This document shows positions 1 to 11,599 of a DNA stretch of 64,000 bases, one piece after another. This DNA comes from Chamaecyparis obtusa. Its lineage: Eukaryota > Streptophyta > Pinopsida > Cupressales > Cupressaceae. The stretch spans positions 434,001-498,000 of the forward strand of contig BSBK01001538.1 in assembly GCA_027943335.1 (NCBI GenBank), given 5' to 3'. The notes beneath the pieces are model-generated. The model saw nothing but the letters and a program-made list of their open reading frames with translations, searched no databases and had not been told where the DNA came from. A program made the position numbers and the translations under genes. The first letter of the stretch is position 1; the number at the start of each line of letters is the position of its first letter.

Positions 1-744
1 ATCTAATGAAATGATGAACACAAAGAAAACATTGTCTCATTTTCCATCCACAAGAGATGTTACATCAAATCACTGTGTATGTGTGTGCAAAATGTGAAAT
101 AAGGAGCATAGTGTATGCCCCCATGTTAAAGAGATTACAAATGCCTTAACAAGAGCAATGGATTTGACGAAGTATACATGCACCCACAAGAAATGTTTCC
201 ACTATGAAATGCCCCCAAGAAAGGACAAACCCAGGGAAATAAACACATGAAAAAAGAGAGCATGAAAGAGATCTACTAACTTTGGGGTTAGTATGATCAT
301 ATGATAATACATGAGATATTATATCAAAATGAAATGTCATCATTCCCCAAAGGTAGTAGAACTACAAGAAAAATGGAAGAATGTCACATAAGAGTTACGA
401 AGAAGAATTTTTTTGGGCCAACATCATGGAGACCAAAAAGAATAGATAGCTAATTTTTTGCACCATCCCCAATCAGACAACACAAAGGAACATTTACTAA
501 CAATGGCACATGCACAACATAACATGTAACAATGAATAGAGGAAGTGAGATACGAATAGAGAAATGTCATAATGATCAATTCCTTTATCACCTTGCACCA
601 ATGGAGCAACAAGGGTCATCTAAAGAAATCTAGACAAAACATATATCAAGAAGCATGTCACGGGGGAAGCACATTACAACAAGAAAAAATATAGAGTCCA
701 CCGCATAAGAGGATCTAGTCAAGCATATCATATATCATCTTGTT
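1..744. other. Unassigned interval left of the gypsy fragment
   Basis: The minus strand has short open stretches (for example 146-343 and 424-612) but I recognise no domain in them. The position, downstream of the gypsy protease region on the minus strand, means this could be further internal sequence of that element, yet no reverse transcriptase motif is visible. Nothing else can be supported here. Confidence 0.4.
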
Positions 745-1680
745 TTAGTCTGTAGTGTTTAGGGAAGGTGGGCAACATGCAATAGGAGAAACATCAAGCA
801 CGACATATGGAACAATAGCCAGTTTCAAACATGAACCATGTTTTAAAGATGGCTCACTTTGTTCCTCACTAGGACTAAGAGATAATTGTTGTGACAACAT
901 AGCTAGTAAATCATAATTAACATCAATAATCTCATACATATCATCAGAGTCATTAGAATGAATAGCATCATTAGTTTCATTAGGAACTTCAAAAGCATCA
1001 TCATCAAGAGTATCTTCTTCATACAAATTAACTGTAATAGAATCCAAGACACAAAAAACATTATCATGTTTATTCAATTTCATCTTTTTTCAAATTAACT
1101 TCCTCCTTTGGGTTGTGCATGGATTGGTCAAAGGGAATCAAAGCATCAATAGGTATTATAGGTGAAGAAAGGTTTTGGGAAGCACATTGAAATATTCTAG
1201 CACAATGTTTGTGGTGGAAATCACGAGCACAACAGTCGCACTTGGTTTTGCTAGAAATTGGGTTTGGTCCAGGATCAATCAACATAGGCCCCTTTTCTTC
1301 CTTAGGAGGAAGAAGGGAAGGAATCTCACTAGGTTGAGCGATAGCATCAATAAAATGTTTATAAGATATAGGAGGTAGAGAAAAAGCATATATAGGAGGT
1401 GTAGATGGCATAGGGAGAGGTCCAAGTCCAAGACAAGGAGATGAAACATCCTTAGGATTTCTAAGCTCACAAATCTTTTGGATCTTCTATTTCTGATATG
1501 ATCGAAAGAGATTATCTCTGTGGGATTTAGTTTGTTGAGGCATAGAAGGCCAAAATAAATCAAGATCAATAGACTCTCAAGGTATGGAAGGCTGATAGAG
1601 ACTATGATAACATTCATGATTTCTCCATTGTGAGGAAATTTCAAACACCAAGGAAAACCAAGTTTGACTTGAAACTAATC
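745..1680 (-). pseudogene. Gypsy protease C-terminal end and protease-RT linker
   Basis: The upstream part (about 1600-1680) reads VKLGFPWCLKFPHNGEI across frames, a phrase typical of the end of the protease domain in plant gypsy polyproteins. Further down are two open stretches of 113 and 112 codons (1411-1070 and 1083-745) rich in acidic residues, one with a cysteine/histidine cluster (CDCCARDFHHKHC). They overlap by 14 bases in different frames, so a frameshift probably separates them. In gypsy elements this interval is a poorly conserved linker before reverse transcriptase. No catalytic motif can be assigned, and the identity of the two ORFs as linker is inferred from position only. Confidence 0.5.
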
Positions 1681-1689
1681 AAAAGTATG

Positions 1690-2412
1690 GATGATGAAAA
1701 AGGTGACATCTAGAGTTTTACCACCAACTTATATAGGAAATGTAATAGAATCATGGGTAGGATAAAGGAAACCATTGCAAGTTTAGATCATAACATCATA
1801 TTTATCATAAAAATCACATTGTAATCATCTATTATAAAGATATTCTTTAGTTATCACATTCATCATGGAAGTAGGGTCAATAAGAACACCACAAGAATAG
1901 AGATCATTAACCTTTGCAACAATGTAAAGTGGACCATCGAGTCCTTTAATTATTTCACTAGGGTCAAAGATAATGCAAAACTTAGGTTCGGGTTTAGATT
2001 TAGGTTCAATTTGATCAACGAGGTTGACAACATTATTGGCTTCAACAAATTTATCATCATAATCAAGCACATGGGTGGAAGAGGAAGGCAAAGGCTGAGT
2101 AAACTCAATATTATTGGTTGAATGAGATGACAAATGGTTGGTATAAATTAGTAGGTTTTGGTTGGGAGGTGTTACATATTTGTTTCGTTGATCATTAACA
2201 CCCTTAATAGATATGGTATTGGAATCAATGAGGTCTTGAATAATATATTTTAAATGAAAACATTTTTTAGTATCATAACCAGGTTGATGATGGTATTGAC
2301 AAAGAGCTTCATGATCAAAGGATTTGTTCGAGGGTTTGGATGTGTGAATTGGTTTAATAGGAGTAAGAGTTAACACTTTTCCATTAATTAATTTCAACGT
2401 CACAATATGCAA
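1690..2412 (-). pseudogene. Gypsy gag C-terminus with zinc-knuckle-like motif and aspartic protease
   Basis: A 195-codon open stretch (2412-1825) contains CQYHHQPGYDTKKC followed by LKYIIQDLID. This is the CxxH..G(H/Y)xT..C form of zinc knuckle plus adjoining helix found in plant Ty3/gypsy gag proteins. Near its end, LYIVAKVNDLYSCGVLIDPTS resembles the beta-strand and active-site loop of the element's aspartic protease. The usual D-S/T-G triad is not evident (IDPTS instead), which may be a family feature or decay. The protease reading continues toward 1690 through in-frame stops. An in-frame TGA at 2443 separates this stretch from the gag sequence upstream. Confidence 0.65.
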
Positions 2413-2442
2413 ATATTTAGAAATCTGAGTAGAATTACAAGG

Positions 2443-3747
2443 TCAAAAAATAAATGACAAATTAGTCACACCTCTAGATGTTGCTGCCACTTGCTCATCA
2501 ACATTGTTGGATGAATTGTTGATTTTGATGAAGTTCTTTGGTTTCTTAAACTTGTTAAAGTTGTGGGATGCGGCATCACTCTTATTAATCAGAGCCATTA
2601 GAGTGGTGCTCTCAAACTGACTCACATAAAGCTGATAATTATGAAGCAATGCACATAATTGAGTAAAAGAAGAATCTTATCTCTAATGTCTTTTTGTAGA
2701 TTGGAAATAAAGATTCATTGCACATCAATATCAGACATAGGATAAGAAATATGAGCATGCAAATGCTTAAATCTACCAATAAAATCAGTCAATTTTTATT
2801 TAACACCTTGTTTTCAATGCATTAAATTAGTCAAAGAAATATTATGACTAATATTATTTTGAAATTGTTGGATGAAATCATTAGCAATATTTTGAAAGGA
2901 ATCAATGGAACAAGGAGGCAAAGAACAATACCATTGCAAGACTTTATTTCAAAAGGTTCTAAAAAACAAATAATCCATGAACCTATGATCATGAGAGAAA
3001 TCACTACATAATGTTTGAAGGGTTTTGACATGAGTCAAAAGGATCACCTTTGGCATTATAAGTCCCAAGATGAGGAATCTCCATGTATTGTGGAATAATG
3101 TCACAAATGATATCTAAGGACAAAAGGACTAGTAATGCCACAAGTAGAAATGTTGAACTTGGATTGGGTCATGGAAGCAATTTGTTGTTGTAAGGAAGAC
3201 AATTTGAGCCAAGCTACTAATAGTGGAATCAGTAGAAAGAGTTGTAGGAGATATGTTTGAAATGTTTGGGACATTGTTAGAAATGGAAGGAACAATGAAA
3301 TATGAAAAAGGAACACTATTGTAAGTGGGAATTTATAGAGGTAAAGAAACTAATGGAATAATTGAAGGAATGTTTGAAACAATAGGATTAGGAATGCTAA
3401 TATTTGTAGGATTGAAATTTTGAATAGAAGTTGTGATAATGGGTGGAGCATAGGTAGACACACTAGGAATGGAGGTGGAAATAGGCATAGAGATGTCAAC
3501 ACTAGTTGTAGGTGGAATAAAACCTAGCTCTTGAGCACAATCTCTATTAGGCTTAACATGTTGTTCTCAATGATATGAGAAATACTACACAAGATATTAA
3601 CATGTCATCATTATGAATTATCTTCCTCAAACCTTCTACAACATATATGACCTCAAGATTAGAGTTTTTTTGTCCTAACCATTGCTCAAATTTTTTAAAG
3701 TCATTGGAAACTTTTTGAACTTGCATACGAGGGACTGTTAAGGCCAC
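2443..3747 (-). pseudogene. Gypsy gag (capsid region), frameshifted
   Basis: Translated fragments on the minus strand include YMEIPHLGTYNAKGDP (around 3090-3040), LQTLCSDFSHDHRFMDYLFF (around 3020-2960), LQWYCSLPP (about 2940-2915) and TDFIGRFKHLHAHIS (about 2800-2750). These match in order the conserved Retrotrans_gag domain of plant gypsy elements. They lie in more than one frame, with stops between them, so no intact protein could be made. The N-terminal part (3747-3553) is open for 64 codons and contains FKKFEQWLGQKN. Gag would form the virus-like particle of the element. Confidence 0.7.
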
Positions 3748-3750
3748 ATA

Positions 3751-6439
3751 TTCATCATGAGAAAAGTGGGAAGAGTTGTTTTAAACAATGAGATTAATGT
3801 CATGTATGCATGTTGGTCTCATGAAGATTTCTAAGAAAAATAGAAGACTCGGGATCAAAGGAACCCATCAGTCTACGAATTCTCCTAACCGAAATGGTAT
3901 AAGTAGGACTCAAAGTAATAACACTCATGCACAAGGGAATGAAAGAAATGATATATCTAATGAAATTACAAGATTTGAAAGAGATATGTTATTCAAGTGA
4001 ATAATAATAAAAAAATTTCTATGAAAAATATATCTAACTATCCAATTTAAACATCCAATGTAAAACATGCAAAGTAGATCTAGATCTAACTACCAAAATA
4101 AGATGTAATGCATACAAAGTAGATCTAGACACTAAATTAGATTTGAAATGTTATAAGTCGGGTTCACTAAAGTGTATAATGGGAAAAGGGAAGCAATGCA
4201 AATATAGGTAAATCACCTCGCTTTTCAACAATTACATATTGAGAAGAAAAGTGTCCCATTAGGTTCAAGAGGAGACTCAAACGCTACGTGGAACAATGAT
4301 TCTTTCACTAAAATATGTGATATATGAAATGGAATGATGTAATAATGTGATTAAAGTGATTAATTAAACAAGTTATAGAAAACTAAAAATTACAGTCTGA
4401 TATAGATAAATAATGAGCAAAAAAGTACAAAAAATGGAAAGTAGAGCTCAAATTTGACCTGTAGGTGAAATTTGAGCTGAAAATGTCAAGGATATTTCGA
4501 AACCCATTTAGTACCTGGGGATAGATCGCCAATGGCGTTAGGTACCAAGCAATTTTGATTGAATTTTTTTTAGGACTTCCGACTGTATCTGATATTTCCA
4601 ATCCCAATCCTATGGCTCTGTAACTTGTTCCTGTGGATAGAAAAAATAGGAAACAAGTTGGCTAAAGGGGTTTGCCTTGGTCAAACCCATGTTTAGGAAT
4701 CAACCTTGAAAATGGAAAGACATTACATAAAAGAAAGTATGTAAAAAAATAAATGGTAGATTCACCTTTCATAAATCCTCATGAACATATGTAGACATCA
4801 CTTATACCCATGAAGATGCTTGAAATGTGCTTGAGATCCAAAGAGTTGACCTTGGAATGTGATGTAGAAACAAGGCTAGCTTCACAAATGTATAGATCTA
4901 TGAATACCACTTCTAGATTTCGAATATTGATATGCTTGAAAATCACTTGCAATGAAGGCGAGAGAAGGAGAATGGAAGAAGGATCTTCTTGCTTGATTGA
5001 GCATTCTTCTACTTGGCCATCATGGAGAGAAACTTGTTTGAATAACATAATATTTCCATTTGACATGATAAAATTTGAAGAAATGAAGACTTGGAGATCT
5101 TGATCTTGGATGCTTTCCTTCAAATATTAAATCCAAATGTTCAATTGCTCTTGATTTCTTGAAAATATTGATAGTTTGATTGCCAAAATGCTTGCACTTG
5201 ATAATGGATGCCAAAACGAAGAGAGATAAGGCTCTTTTATACTTACTCCATCATTTCAGAATTCAAAAATGATCCAAGATGACCAAAAAATCAAAACTCT
5301 TGCTCATACCCCAACATCGGGCCCCATGCAAAATTTGGGCCCCAATTGCCTGGGACAAAATGCCATTGGCATTATCTACCCTGGGAAATGGGTCAAAATT
5401 TGGAGGGGATGTCGAGATAGACAGAAATAAGCGAGGGTGGCGGTGGGAGAAAGGACATGCTGCTATGATCAAGCATAATGTGCATTCAAACCTCAAAATC
5501 ACCAAAATGGGGTCTAATAGGTCCTAATAAAACATCCAATTATGGGGGCTAACTTTTTATGAGTATATAATTTAAAAAATAAATTGCCCTAAAAATATGC
5601 ATAGTATAACTCAAACTAAAAGTAGCAAACTAGAGCTACATATGCAAACTAAAAAGTGCACGAAATGCACAATGTGCAAACTGGAGCCCAATTAGACTGA
5701 ATTGACCTAAATTAGGCATAATCAAGTGATCTTAAGCTAGGTCATGGTTGTGCAAACATGTGCTCAATTATGCATAATAATATGCACGAGAATATTCTTG
5801 AGCATGTGCATAATTAATTTATGTAACATATGCGAATATGTCTAATGCAACAAATATACATGCTCTAACATTGAAATCAACATATAATGGCATAAATATA
5901 AGGAGTAAATGCTGGTATAGTTTAAGAAGTTGATTTTTGTTGGTTTGGCACTTGCATGTGCCCTTTTTTGAGTAGTTGGAGTGATTTTTCCACCCTTATT
6001 ATGGTTTGATTTATTATCAAAATTTTGGACTTCAATTGTTTGATATCGCTATTGGGCTTACACATGCTTGTTGAGTTGAAAGGACATTTCTTTACAATGA
6101 AAATGTTTCCTAAGTTGGTTTAAGGATGTTAGATTTTGATGGCCCAACCCCCTCTTCATCTTCTTACTTGAATTTAGTCCTTGCTATTTCTATGCAATAC
6201 ACTATCTAAGTGGCAAAGGTGCTACCCCACTTCTTGTTTCTCTTCTATTTCTATGATATTGTACTAACAAAGTGGTTATGGTCGAACCCCCACTCCATCT
6301 AATTGTTATTAAGAGCATTGCATATGTTAGATTATTATCATGCATATTATCTGAAGCTAACAATTGGCACGATACTCTTCTTTATGTTGAATATTGCATC
6401 TTTATTGTTTCAAAAATGAATTAGGCTTGGTTATTATAG
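3751..6439. other. Probable gypsy leader/5' LTR and unassigned repeats
   Basis: No gene is supported over 2.7 kb. On the minus strand, TTACAGAGCCATAGG near 4608-4622 resembles a damaged initiator-Met PBS (normally TGGTATCAGAGCC), which would place the gypsy 5' LTR at about 4620-5600. I could not fix its outer end. The span 5590-5880 is rich in repeated TGCA/TGTGCA words. Open frames at 4779-5123 and 5279-5527 have no recognisable content. From about 5900 the sequence may be the LTR belonging to the PBS at 6440. Confidence 0.35.
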
Positions 6440-6606
6440 TGGTATCAGAGCAAGTTTTTCTACCAGTTTGTGATAGTAACCTTCAATCATATTTGAACTT
6501 TCTATAAGTGAGAGAGCATTAAGATACCTTTTTAGAGAACAAAGGAAAAATCATTGGCAACCCCCACAAGTGCCAAAGGGAGAGACAATTTCAGGAATCT
6601 TAGGCA
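6440..6606 (+). other. PBS and leader of the base-layer LTR element
   Basis: TGGTATCAGAGC at 6440-6451 matches the initiator-Met tRNA primer-binding site used by most plant LTR retrotransposons. The sequence after it (6452-6606) would be the leader, and it is cut at 6606 by the insertion of E1. The continuation resumes at 34007. No CA-ended LTR directly abuts the site (it is preceded by ttatag), so this element is old or partial. Its LTRs and coding part could not be defined. Confidence 0.4.
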
Positions 6607-7656
6607 TGTTGGCAAGTGGTGTTTTGGGGCACTAGGGATCACTTAAGGGTTGTCATTCATGACAACACTTATGCTGGAGTGATCGCATGCAGAGAGTTTT
6701 GATACTGGAGTCACAGTCATGAAAATGACTAAGTATAGCATCGGGACAACAATGTATTGTGGAACAGTCTTGGTTAGTGATGACAGTATACGATGTATTA
6801 TTGCTTGCGAAGTTAGTAGAAATTATTTTGGGATATTTTTATGCTTCGGTTAAGTTTGCATGTGTTTTGGTGATTAGATCAGTGAGATACAGTGATCTGA
6901 AGGTATGTGAAGATAGAGAATCAGTGTAATAGGGCATATGAGCAGTTGCAAAGATTAAGGAAAGAATAGTGGATATGGTAACGTGCTAAGTCATATGGAT
7001 AAAGTATATTGCCAACTCTTTGGTAATATAAGATCACCAACTCTATGTTTATCATTTACATAATTTATTATTGTCTTGTATGGTATTTGTGAAGCCGACT
7101 GGATGGCAGATTTTGTATAAGTATAGAGTGTTTCGTGGAAGCAATAGGTATGAATGGAACAATGGATATGATAATGATAAATGATGCGAATCTAAGAGTA
7201 GAGAGCAGATATGAGATCAGTATGTGACATAGCTACAACTGGAACTATCTAAGCAAGGAAGTGCTTGTATTGTTCATTTTGGAGAAATCTTTTGAGACGA
7301 TTTTGATTTTAAGAGCTGTATGCTCACCACCTTTAACCAGGTGTTTTGTATCCCCTAACAAGGTTTTATATCCCTCTAGCAAGGAAATGTACTATGTAAC
7401 AATTAGATCCTAACAGGGCTAGATCTCCTAACAAGGATATAATATTTTAGTACATAGTTGTGGGTATCATCCCCACTGGGGTTTTCCCTTGGCTAGGGTT
7501 TCCTTGAGAACAAATCATGGTGTCATGAGTTATGTGTTGTGCTTATATGTTCTTTTCATTTCAGCATTATTTTGGTTTATTTATAATTGGTTGAAGTTTA
7601 AATTAAAGTGCAATAATACTGATTCACCCCCCTCTTAGTATTACCTAATCCTAACA
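6607..7656 (+). repeat. E1 5' LTR
   Basis: It begins TGTTGGCAAGTGG and ends TTACCTAATCCTAACA. The same sequence recurs as the split 3' LTR at 29815-34001 with scattered differences. Its last part contains GATTCACCCCCCTCTTAGTA, a 3'-end motif shared by the LTRs of the other copia-like elements in this window. The open frames within it have no meaning as genes. Confidence 0.9.
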
Positions 7657-7658
7657 AT

Positions 7659-7670
7659 TGGTATCAGAGC
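7659..7670 (+). promoter_or_regulatory. E1 primer-binding site (initiator tRNA-Met)
   Basis: TGGTATCAGAGC lies two bases after the LTR end and is complementary to the 3' end of plant initiator-Met tRNA. It fixes both the LTR boundary and the plus orientation. Confidence 0.9.
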
Positions 7671-7714
7671 TATTGGCCCTTGGAGAGAAAGCCTATAGCT
7701 TAAGGGAGATCAGA

Positions 7715-8891
7715 ATGGATTTGGAAAGTTTGCAAGAGAACTTTGAAGAAACACTTGAAGATCTAGACAAAGAGAAGGCTGAGAATGGTATATTAAAAAT
7801 CAAATTGAGAAGAGCACAAGGTTTCATCAGGAAACTAAAGGAACAACTTGAAACTTCAAGAAATCAGAAACAAGACCTTATGGACAAGATCCAAGAAGAT
7901 TCAGACAATGATACATTAGATCAAATAAAGAAGCTAGAGCAAGAAAAATAGAAAATCAATCTTTTGATGATTAAAGAGATTCAACATGAAAATGATGCAA
8001 GGAACAAAGTGGAAGAGTCACTAAAATAAGCAAATGAGCAGATAGGACAAATGAAGACTGAACTTGATCACTACAAGGATAAATGTCAGGAATCAAGGAG
8101 AAGTACAATCAAATCATTAAAGGAGAAATCACTCAATCCAAATTGCACATTGAGAAGTTGCACATGAGCAGTGATAAAATTGATGAACAAAGAGCAAGAC
8201 AAAAACCTAAAGGAGACATGACTGGAGTTGGATTCAATGAAGCAAAATGTTCTAAGACCAATGAAGAAGCAAATGAAGCAAAGATTGAATAAAGACCTAC
8301 TCATGAAGAACCTAAAGAATAGATTAGACCTTTTAGAGGTAGATGCTTTGGATGCAACAAAGTTGGACACATGAAAATAGATTGTAGAATTAAAGGTACC
8401 TCTAAACCCTTTACCAGTTACTGTTATAATTGTTATGATTATGGACACAAGAAAGAAGATTATAAAAAACCAGATCAGTCAAGGTATAAACAAGATTATG
8501 TCAGAGAAGAGTCAGCAACCAAGGTTACATGTCTTAAATGCAATAAATTTGGGCATACTGCAAGATATTGTAAGCTGCAAGTAAATCAAGAAAGAAGGAG
8601 ACCACCTACGTGTTACAAATGCAACAACCTTGGACACAATGAAGTTTTACAGATACAATGGAGAGAACAACAGAAGAGGACCAAGAGAACAAAGAGGACC
8701 ACCTCCTATCATTATAAGGAAGAATGTTGGTGACAGTGGCAAAAGTCTTAATGAGTACATGGATGAATTTGAAAGTCATTTCAAGAAATTAGAAAGCAAA
8801 GAGGATGACAAGATATGGAAGGTGAAAGAATTCAATAAGACATTGGTTCAAGGAGAGACAATAGATGATACTGTGTCTTCACATGATGAAT
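7715..8891 (+). pseudogene. E1 gag-like gene: coiled coil plus four CCHC zinc knuckles
   Basis: The first in-frame ATG after the PBS (7715) opens about 79 codons of highly charged heptad-like sequence (MDLESLQENFEETLEDLDKE), a predicted coiled coil, ending at a TAG near 7949. Charged coiled-coil sequence continues with stops and shifts to about 8330. Then come four zinc-knuckle motifs in one frame: CFGCNKVGHMKIDC, CYNCYDYGHKKEDY (last Cys lost), CLKCNKFGHTARYC and CYKCNNLGHN (truncated). Nucleocapsid knuckles bind the element RNA. No UBN2-type capsid domain like that of E4 is seen. A last frame (8630-8891) runs to the CACTA insertion, which duplicated aat. Decayed, probably non-functional. 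Confidence 0.7.
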
Positions 8892-9310
8892 CACTAGTAC
8901 ATTTGAGACCTTTTTCCGATGGCAGGTCGTTGGAATTGGGACGGTGTACCGTCGACATTACGACACCACCCGTCATCGCAGTTTTGTAGTAAAAAAAAAT
9001 GACGGCTATGATGGGCATCATAATTATGATGACTATAACCGTTGCAAAAAGGGGGTTTCAACACAGTGAATACACCATCGTGTCTATTTGTAGCCATCCC
9101 AAGTTCGACGGGTATACGTCAAACGTACTTAGTTTACCAACAGAAATGTTGTACATGCGACGATTAACCGTCCCAATGTTTTGACGAATAACTATCCTTG
9201 GTAGATTATTTATCGTCATAAATGTCATGCATGCGATGGTTTTTCATCAGAATTTTTTGATAGATTTCCGTCGTTTCTATAGGGATATCATAATTATGAT
9301 GGAATTCACA
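8892..9310. repeat. CACTA 5' terminus and subterminal repeats
   Basis: After the terminal inverted repeat come many short copies, in both directions, of a CCGTC/GACGG core: for example gacggtgtaccgtcgac, gacggctatgatg, cgacgattaaccgtcc and ccgtcgtttctatag. Further copies occur near 9960-10010. In En/Spm such subterminal repeats bind the TNPA-like protein. Binding here is inferred only. Confidence 0.6.
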
Positions 9311-10166
9311 ATTTTTTTTTTTAAAATATATATTTGTCGATCAAGTTTGTATCGATTCAGAATGGTGTTCTTGCATATTTGGTTCTAGCTGGTTGCATTA
9401 CTTTCAGATCTTGATCGACTTGTAAGGTGGTTTGGTGAGTTGAGGTCTTTTATTCGTGCTCATGATTTGGTTATGGCATTCGGAGATGACTTTACTGTAG
9501 ATTCGGTAGATGACAAGAATCTAGTGCGGTGATCAGAGATGAATTCTTCCTGATGTGTTTGTGGGATATATGCGGACTTGATTGTATTCGGATCTGATTC
9601 AAGTGACTTCTTGACTTCTTTGGTCTGAATTGGATGTGCAGAACTTGCACAATGGAAATTTGTAGATCACTATGGTGTTCGTGATGACTTCGAAGAAGTC
9701 TTCTTCTTGGTGAACCGAGCTGAGAGACTTGGATTATAGAAAGCGGGTTGTTTGATGCGACTTATGAAATATTGGATGCCTCTTCATAGCGGGTTTGTGG
9801 TGCAGTCTGTGGTGTTTCTTTGCGACTAGGTTCTTGGTAGAGATTTGTTGATTTGGTAGCCATTGAGATGGATTGATATGACTTGATCTTGGCTCAAGAC
9901 TTCTTGAGGCGAGTTGAAGTGATCATTACTCCTTCAAGTGATTGATGTTTTTGACAGATAGCCGTCACTTTTAGTTTTGTCATCAGTTATTCTTTGGTTT
10001 CCGTCATAATAGAGACAACTCACACTATTTTTTAAAAAGAAATTCATATTTGTTGTACGTTGATTAAGAACTTAAATTATTGAGTTTCTCTTTGTTTCGA
10101 TAATAGTTTAACATTCTCTACTTAACAGGGCCAACCACTTGAAGGTGGAAGCTCATCTCACCCCTC
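9311..10166. other. CACTA internal noncoding sequence
   Basis: No open frame of note. Two more CCGTC copies occur near 9961 and 10000 (agccgtcacttt and tttccgtcataat). Nothing else is recognised. Confidence 0.4.
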
Positions 10167-10250
10167 CTAGGATCCTCTTATGACCCTTTACGACATTTTA
10201 AGACCTCTAAGATGTATTCTTAGGGATCATAAAGGGTCATAAGGGGTCCT
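10167..10250. repeat. Short inverted repeat (hairpin)
   Basis: The left arm ggatcctcttatgaccctt (from about 10170) pairs with aagggtcataaggggtcct (10232-10250) as an imperfect inverted repeat of roughly 25 bases with a loop of about 33 bases. It lies directly before the larger foldback element. Confidence 0.6.
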
Positions 10251-10254
10251 GGGA

Positions 10255-10555
10255 CACAACAAATGAGAAACATAAAATTACGCATCATGGTCACAATTGT
10301 TTAGAGACACAACATAATTAAATGCTATACCCAGACGATGCAACACAACCACTACTCCTACAGTTCCAAGTTGACACTACGGGATCCAAAAACCAAAGAT
10401 AAGGAATCTATATATGGTTTTTGGATACCACAGTGTCAACTTAGAACTACACGAGTAGTGGTTGTGTTGCATTTTCTGGGTATAGCATTCAATTATGTTG
10501 TGTCTCCAAACAGTTGTGACCATAATGCCTACATTTATGTTTCTTAGTTGTTGTG
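10255..10555. repeat. Foldback/MITE-like element with 140-bp arms
   Basis: The left arm (10255-10394, starting cacaacaaatgagaaacata) is the imperfect reverse complement of the right arm (10416-10555, ending gttgttgtg). About nine bases in ten match, with a loop of about 21 bases. Almost the whole 301-bp unit is palindromic, so its transcript would fold into one long hairpin. I could not find a convincing TSD, so the superfamily is not assigned. Confidence 0.7.
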
Positions 10556-11599
10556 ATACCTACATTTATGTTTTATAGTTGTCGTGTTTATTTGCATGTT
10601 CTTTATGTGTTTGGCTTATCTCCCTCACATCGAAAATAAGATTTTCCCACTCTGAATTGAGAATGTGCGTGCAACACAAGCAAAATATGCATGGATAACA
10701 GATGGAGCTGAGAAAACACAACATGTTTACATTTTTTTAATAGGTCAAAATTACAATGTTCACGATGGTCTATAACTTAAAATACACAATTAAAGACCTC
10801 TATAAAAAATGCAACCCTGTTGTGGTTTACAGCTCCACCTGATATCCTATGTATATGAATTGAGATTGCATATTGAACTAGGCATCTCCTTCTGCATTTC
10901 TTGAAACTAAGAGACTATCACAGTTAACATTTAAAATCATTATTGAACTTTTGTTATTATTAAAAAGTACACTAGTCTCCTTTGTTTCTTGTACACCATC
11001 TCTGTCGACAAGTTTCTAGTTCATGGATAGCCTCCACTTTCTTCCCCACTACAACTGTAACCACTATTCATTCTCCTGTGGTCATTACTATTCCACTGCA
11101 ATTTCTCTGATGAAAATTTCCAAATTCATTGTTTGGTATTCCTTCATCTCCCCTCAACTCCATCACTTATGTTTGGTATTCCATCATCATCACAACTAAT
11201 CCACCTTAAACAATTGATTAACCATTCTAGACAAGATGATGATTTAAGGTTTTTTGTGAAGCTTCTAACTTGGTAGTTGCAATCAACATTTGTATTACAA
11301 GTTTTGTTGTTGTTCAAGTAGTGTGTTTTAGAAAAGAACCCATTGAACATTCTAATACTAATTTCTCCCAAAATATGAAATCCACTAAAATAGATTTTTT
11401 GAGAAGAGTAGAAGAAATAATAATAGAAACGATACGCTTGGAGGGAGAAAACCCTATAGACTTATGACATACCTTTGTATGCAACCCATTAACATTTCAA
11501 ATGCAAGAATGAAAGAAAACATGAAACTAAGCTCAAACACATGTAAATAAACATCAATCATTGTCAAATAAACATCGAGAAATAAACATCAGTCATTAT
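10556..11599. other. CACTA internal sequence without recognised genes
   Basis: Short open frames at 11144-11371 and 11270-11467 oppose each other and show no known motif. The interval may contain 3' untranslated sequence of the minus-strand transposon gene that ends near 11600. Confidence 0.35.

Larger units (their letters stand above)
745..3750 (-). mobile_element. Decayed Ty3/gypsy internal fragment (gag to protease)
   Basis: Reading the minus strand from high to low coordinates gives a gag capsid region, a zinc-knuckle-like segment, a retroviral-type aspartic protease region and a linker, in the order known for plant Ty3/gypsy elements. The frame is broken many times by stops and shifts. 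No LTR pair lies inside the window: the 3' half (reverse transcriptase, integrase, 3' LTR) would be left of position 1. A degenerate PBS-like string near 4608-4620 may mark the 5' LTR boundary, but this is weak. The call rests on conserved gag phrases and the protease context. Confidence 0.75.

Noticed and set aside
1175..1378. Plus-strand ORF of 67 codons
   Set aside because: It lies opposite the minus-strand gypsy linker and has no motif.
4608..5600. Gypsy 5' LTR with firm ends
   Set aside because: The PBS-like string is damaged, no TG..CA ends could be fixed and the partner LTR would be outside the window.
7659..7670. Possible tRNA gene at the TGGTATCAGAGC strings
   Set aside because: This is only the primer-binding site complementary to the tRNA 3' end. 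No cloverleaf surrounds any copy.
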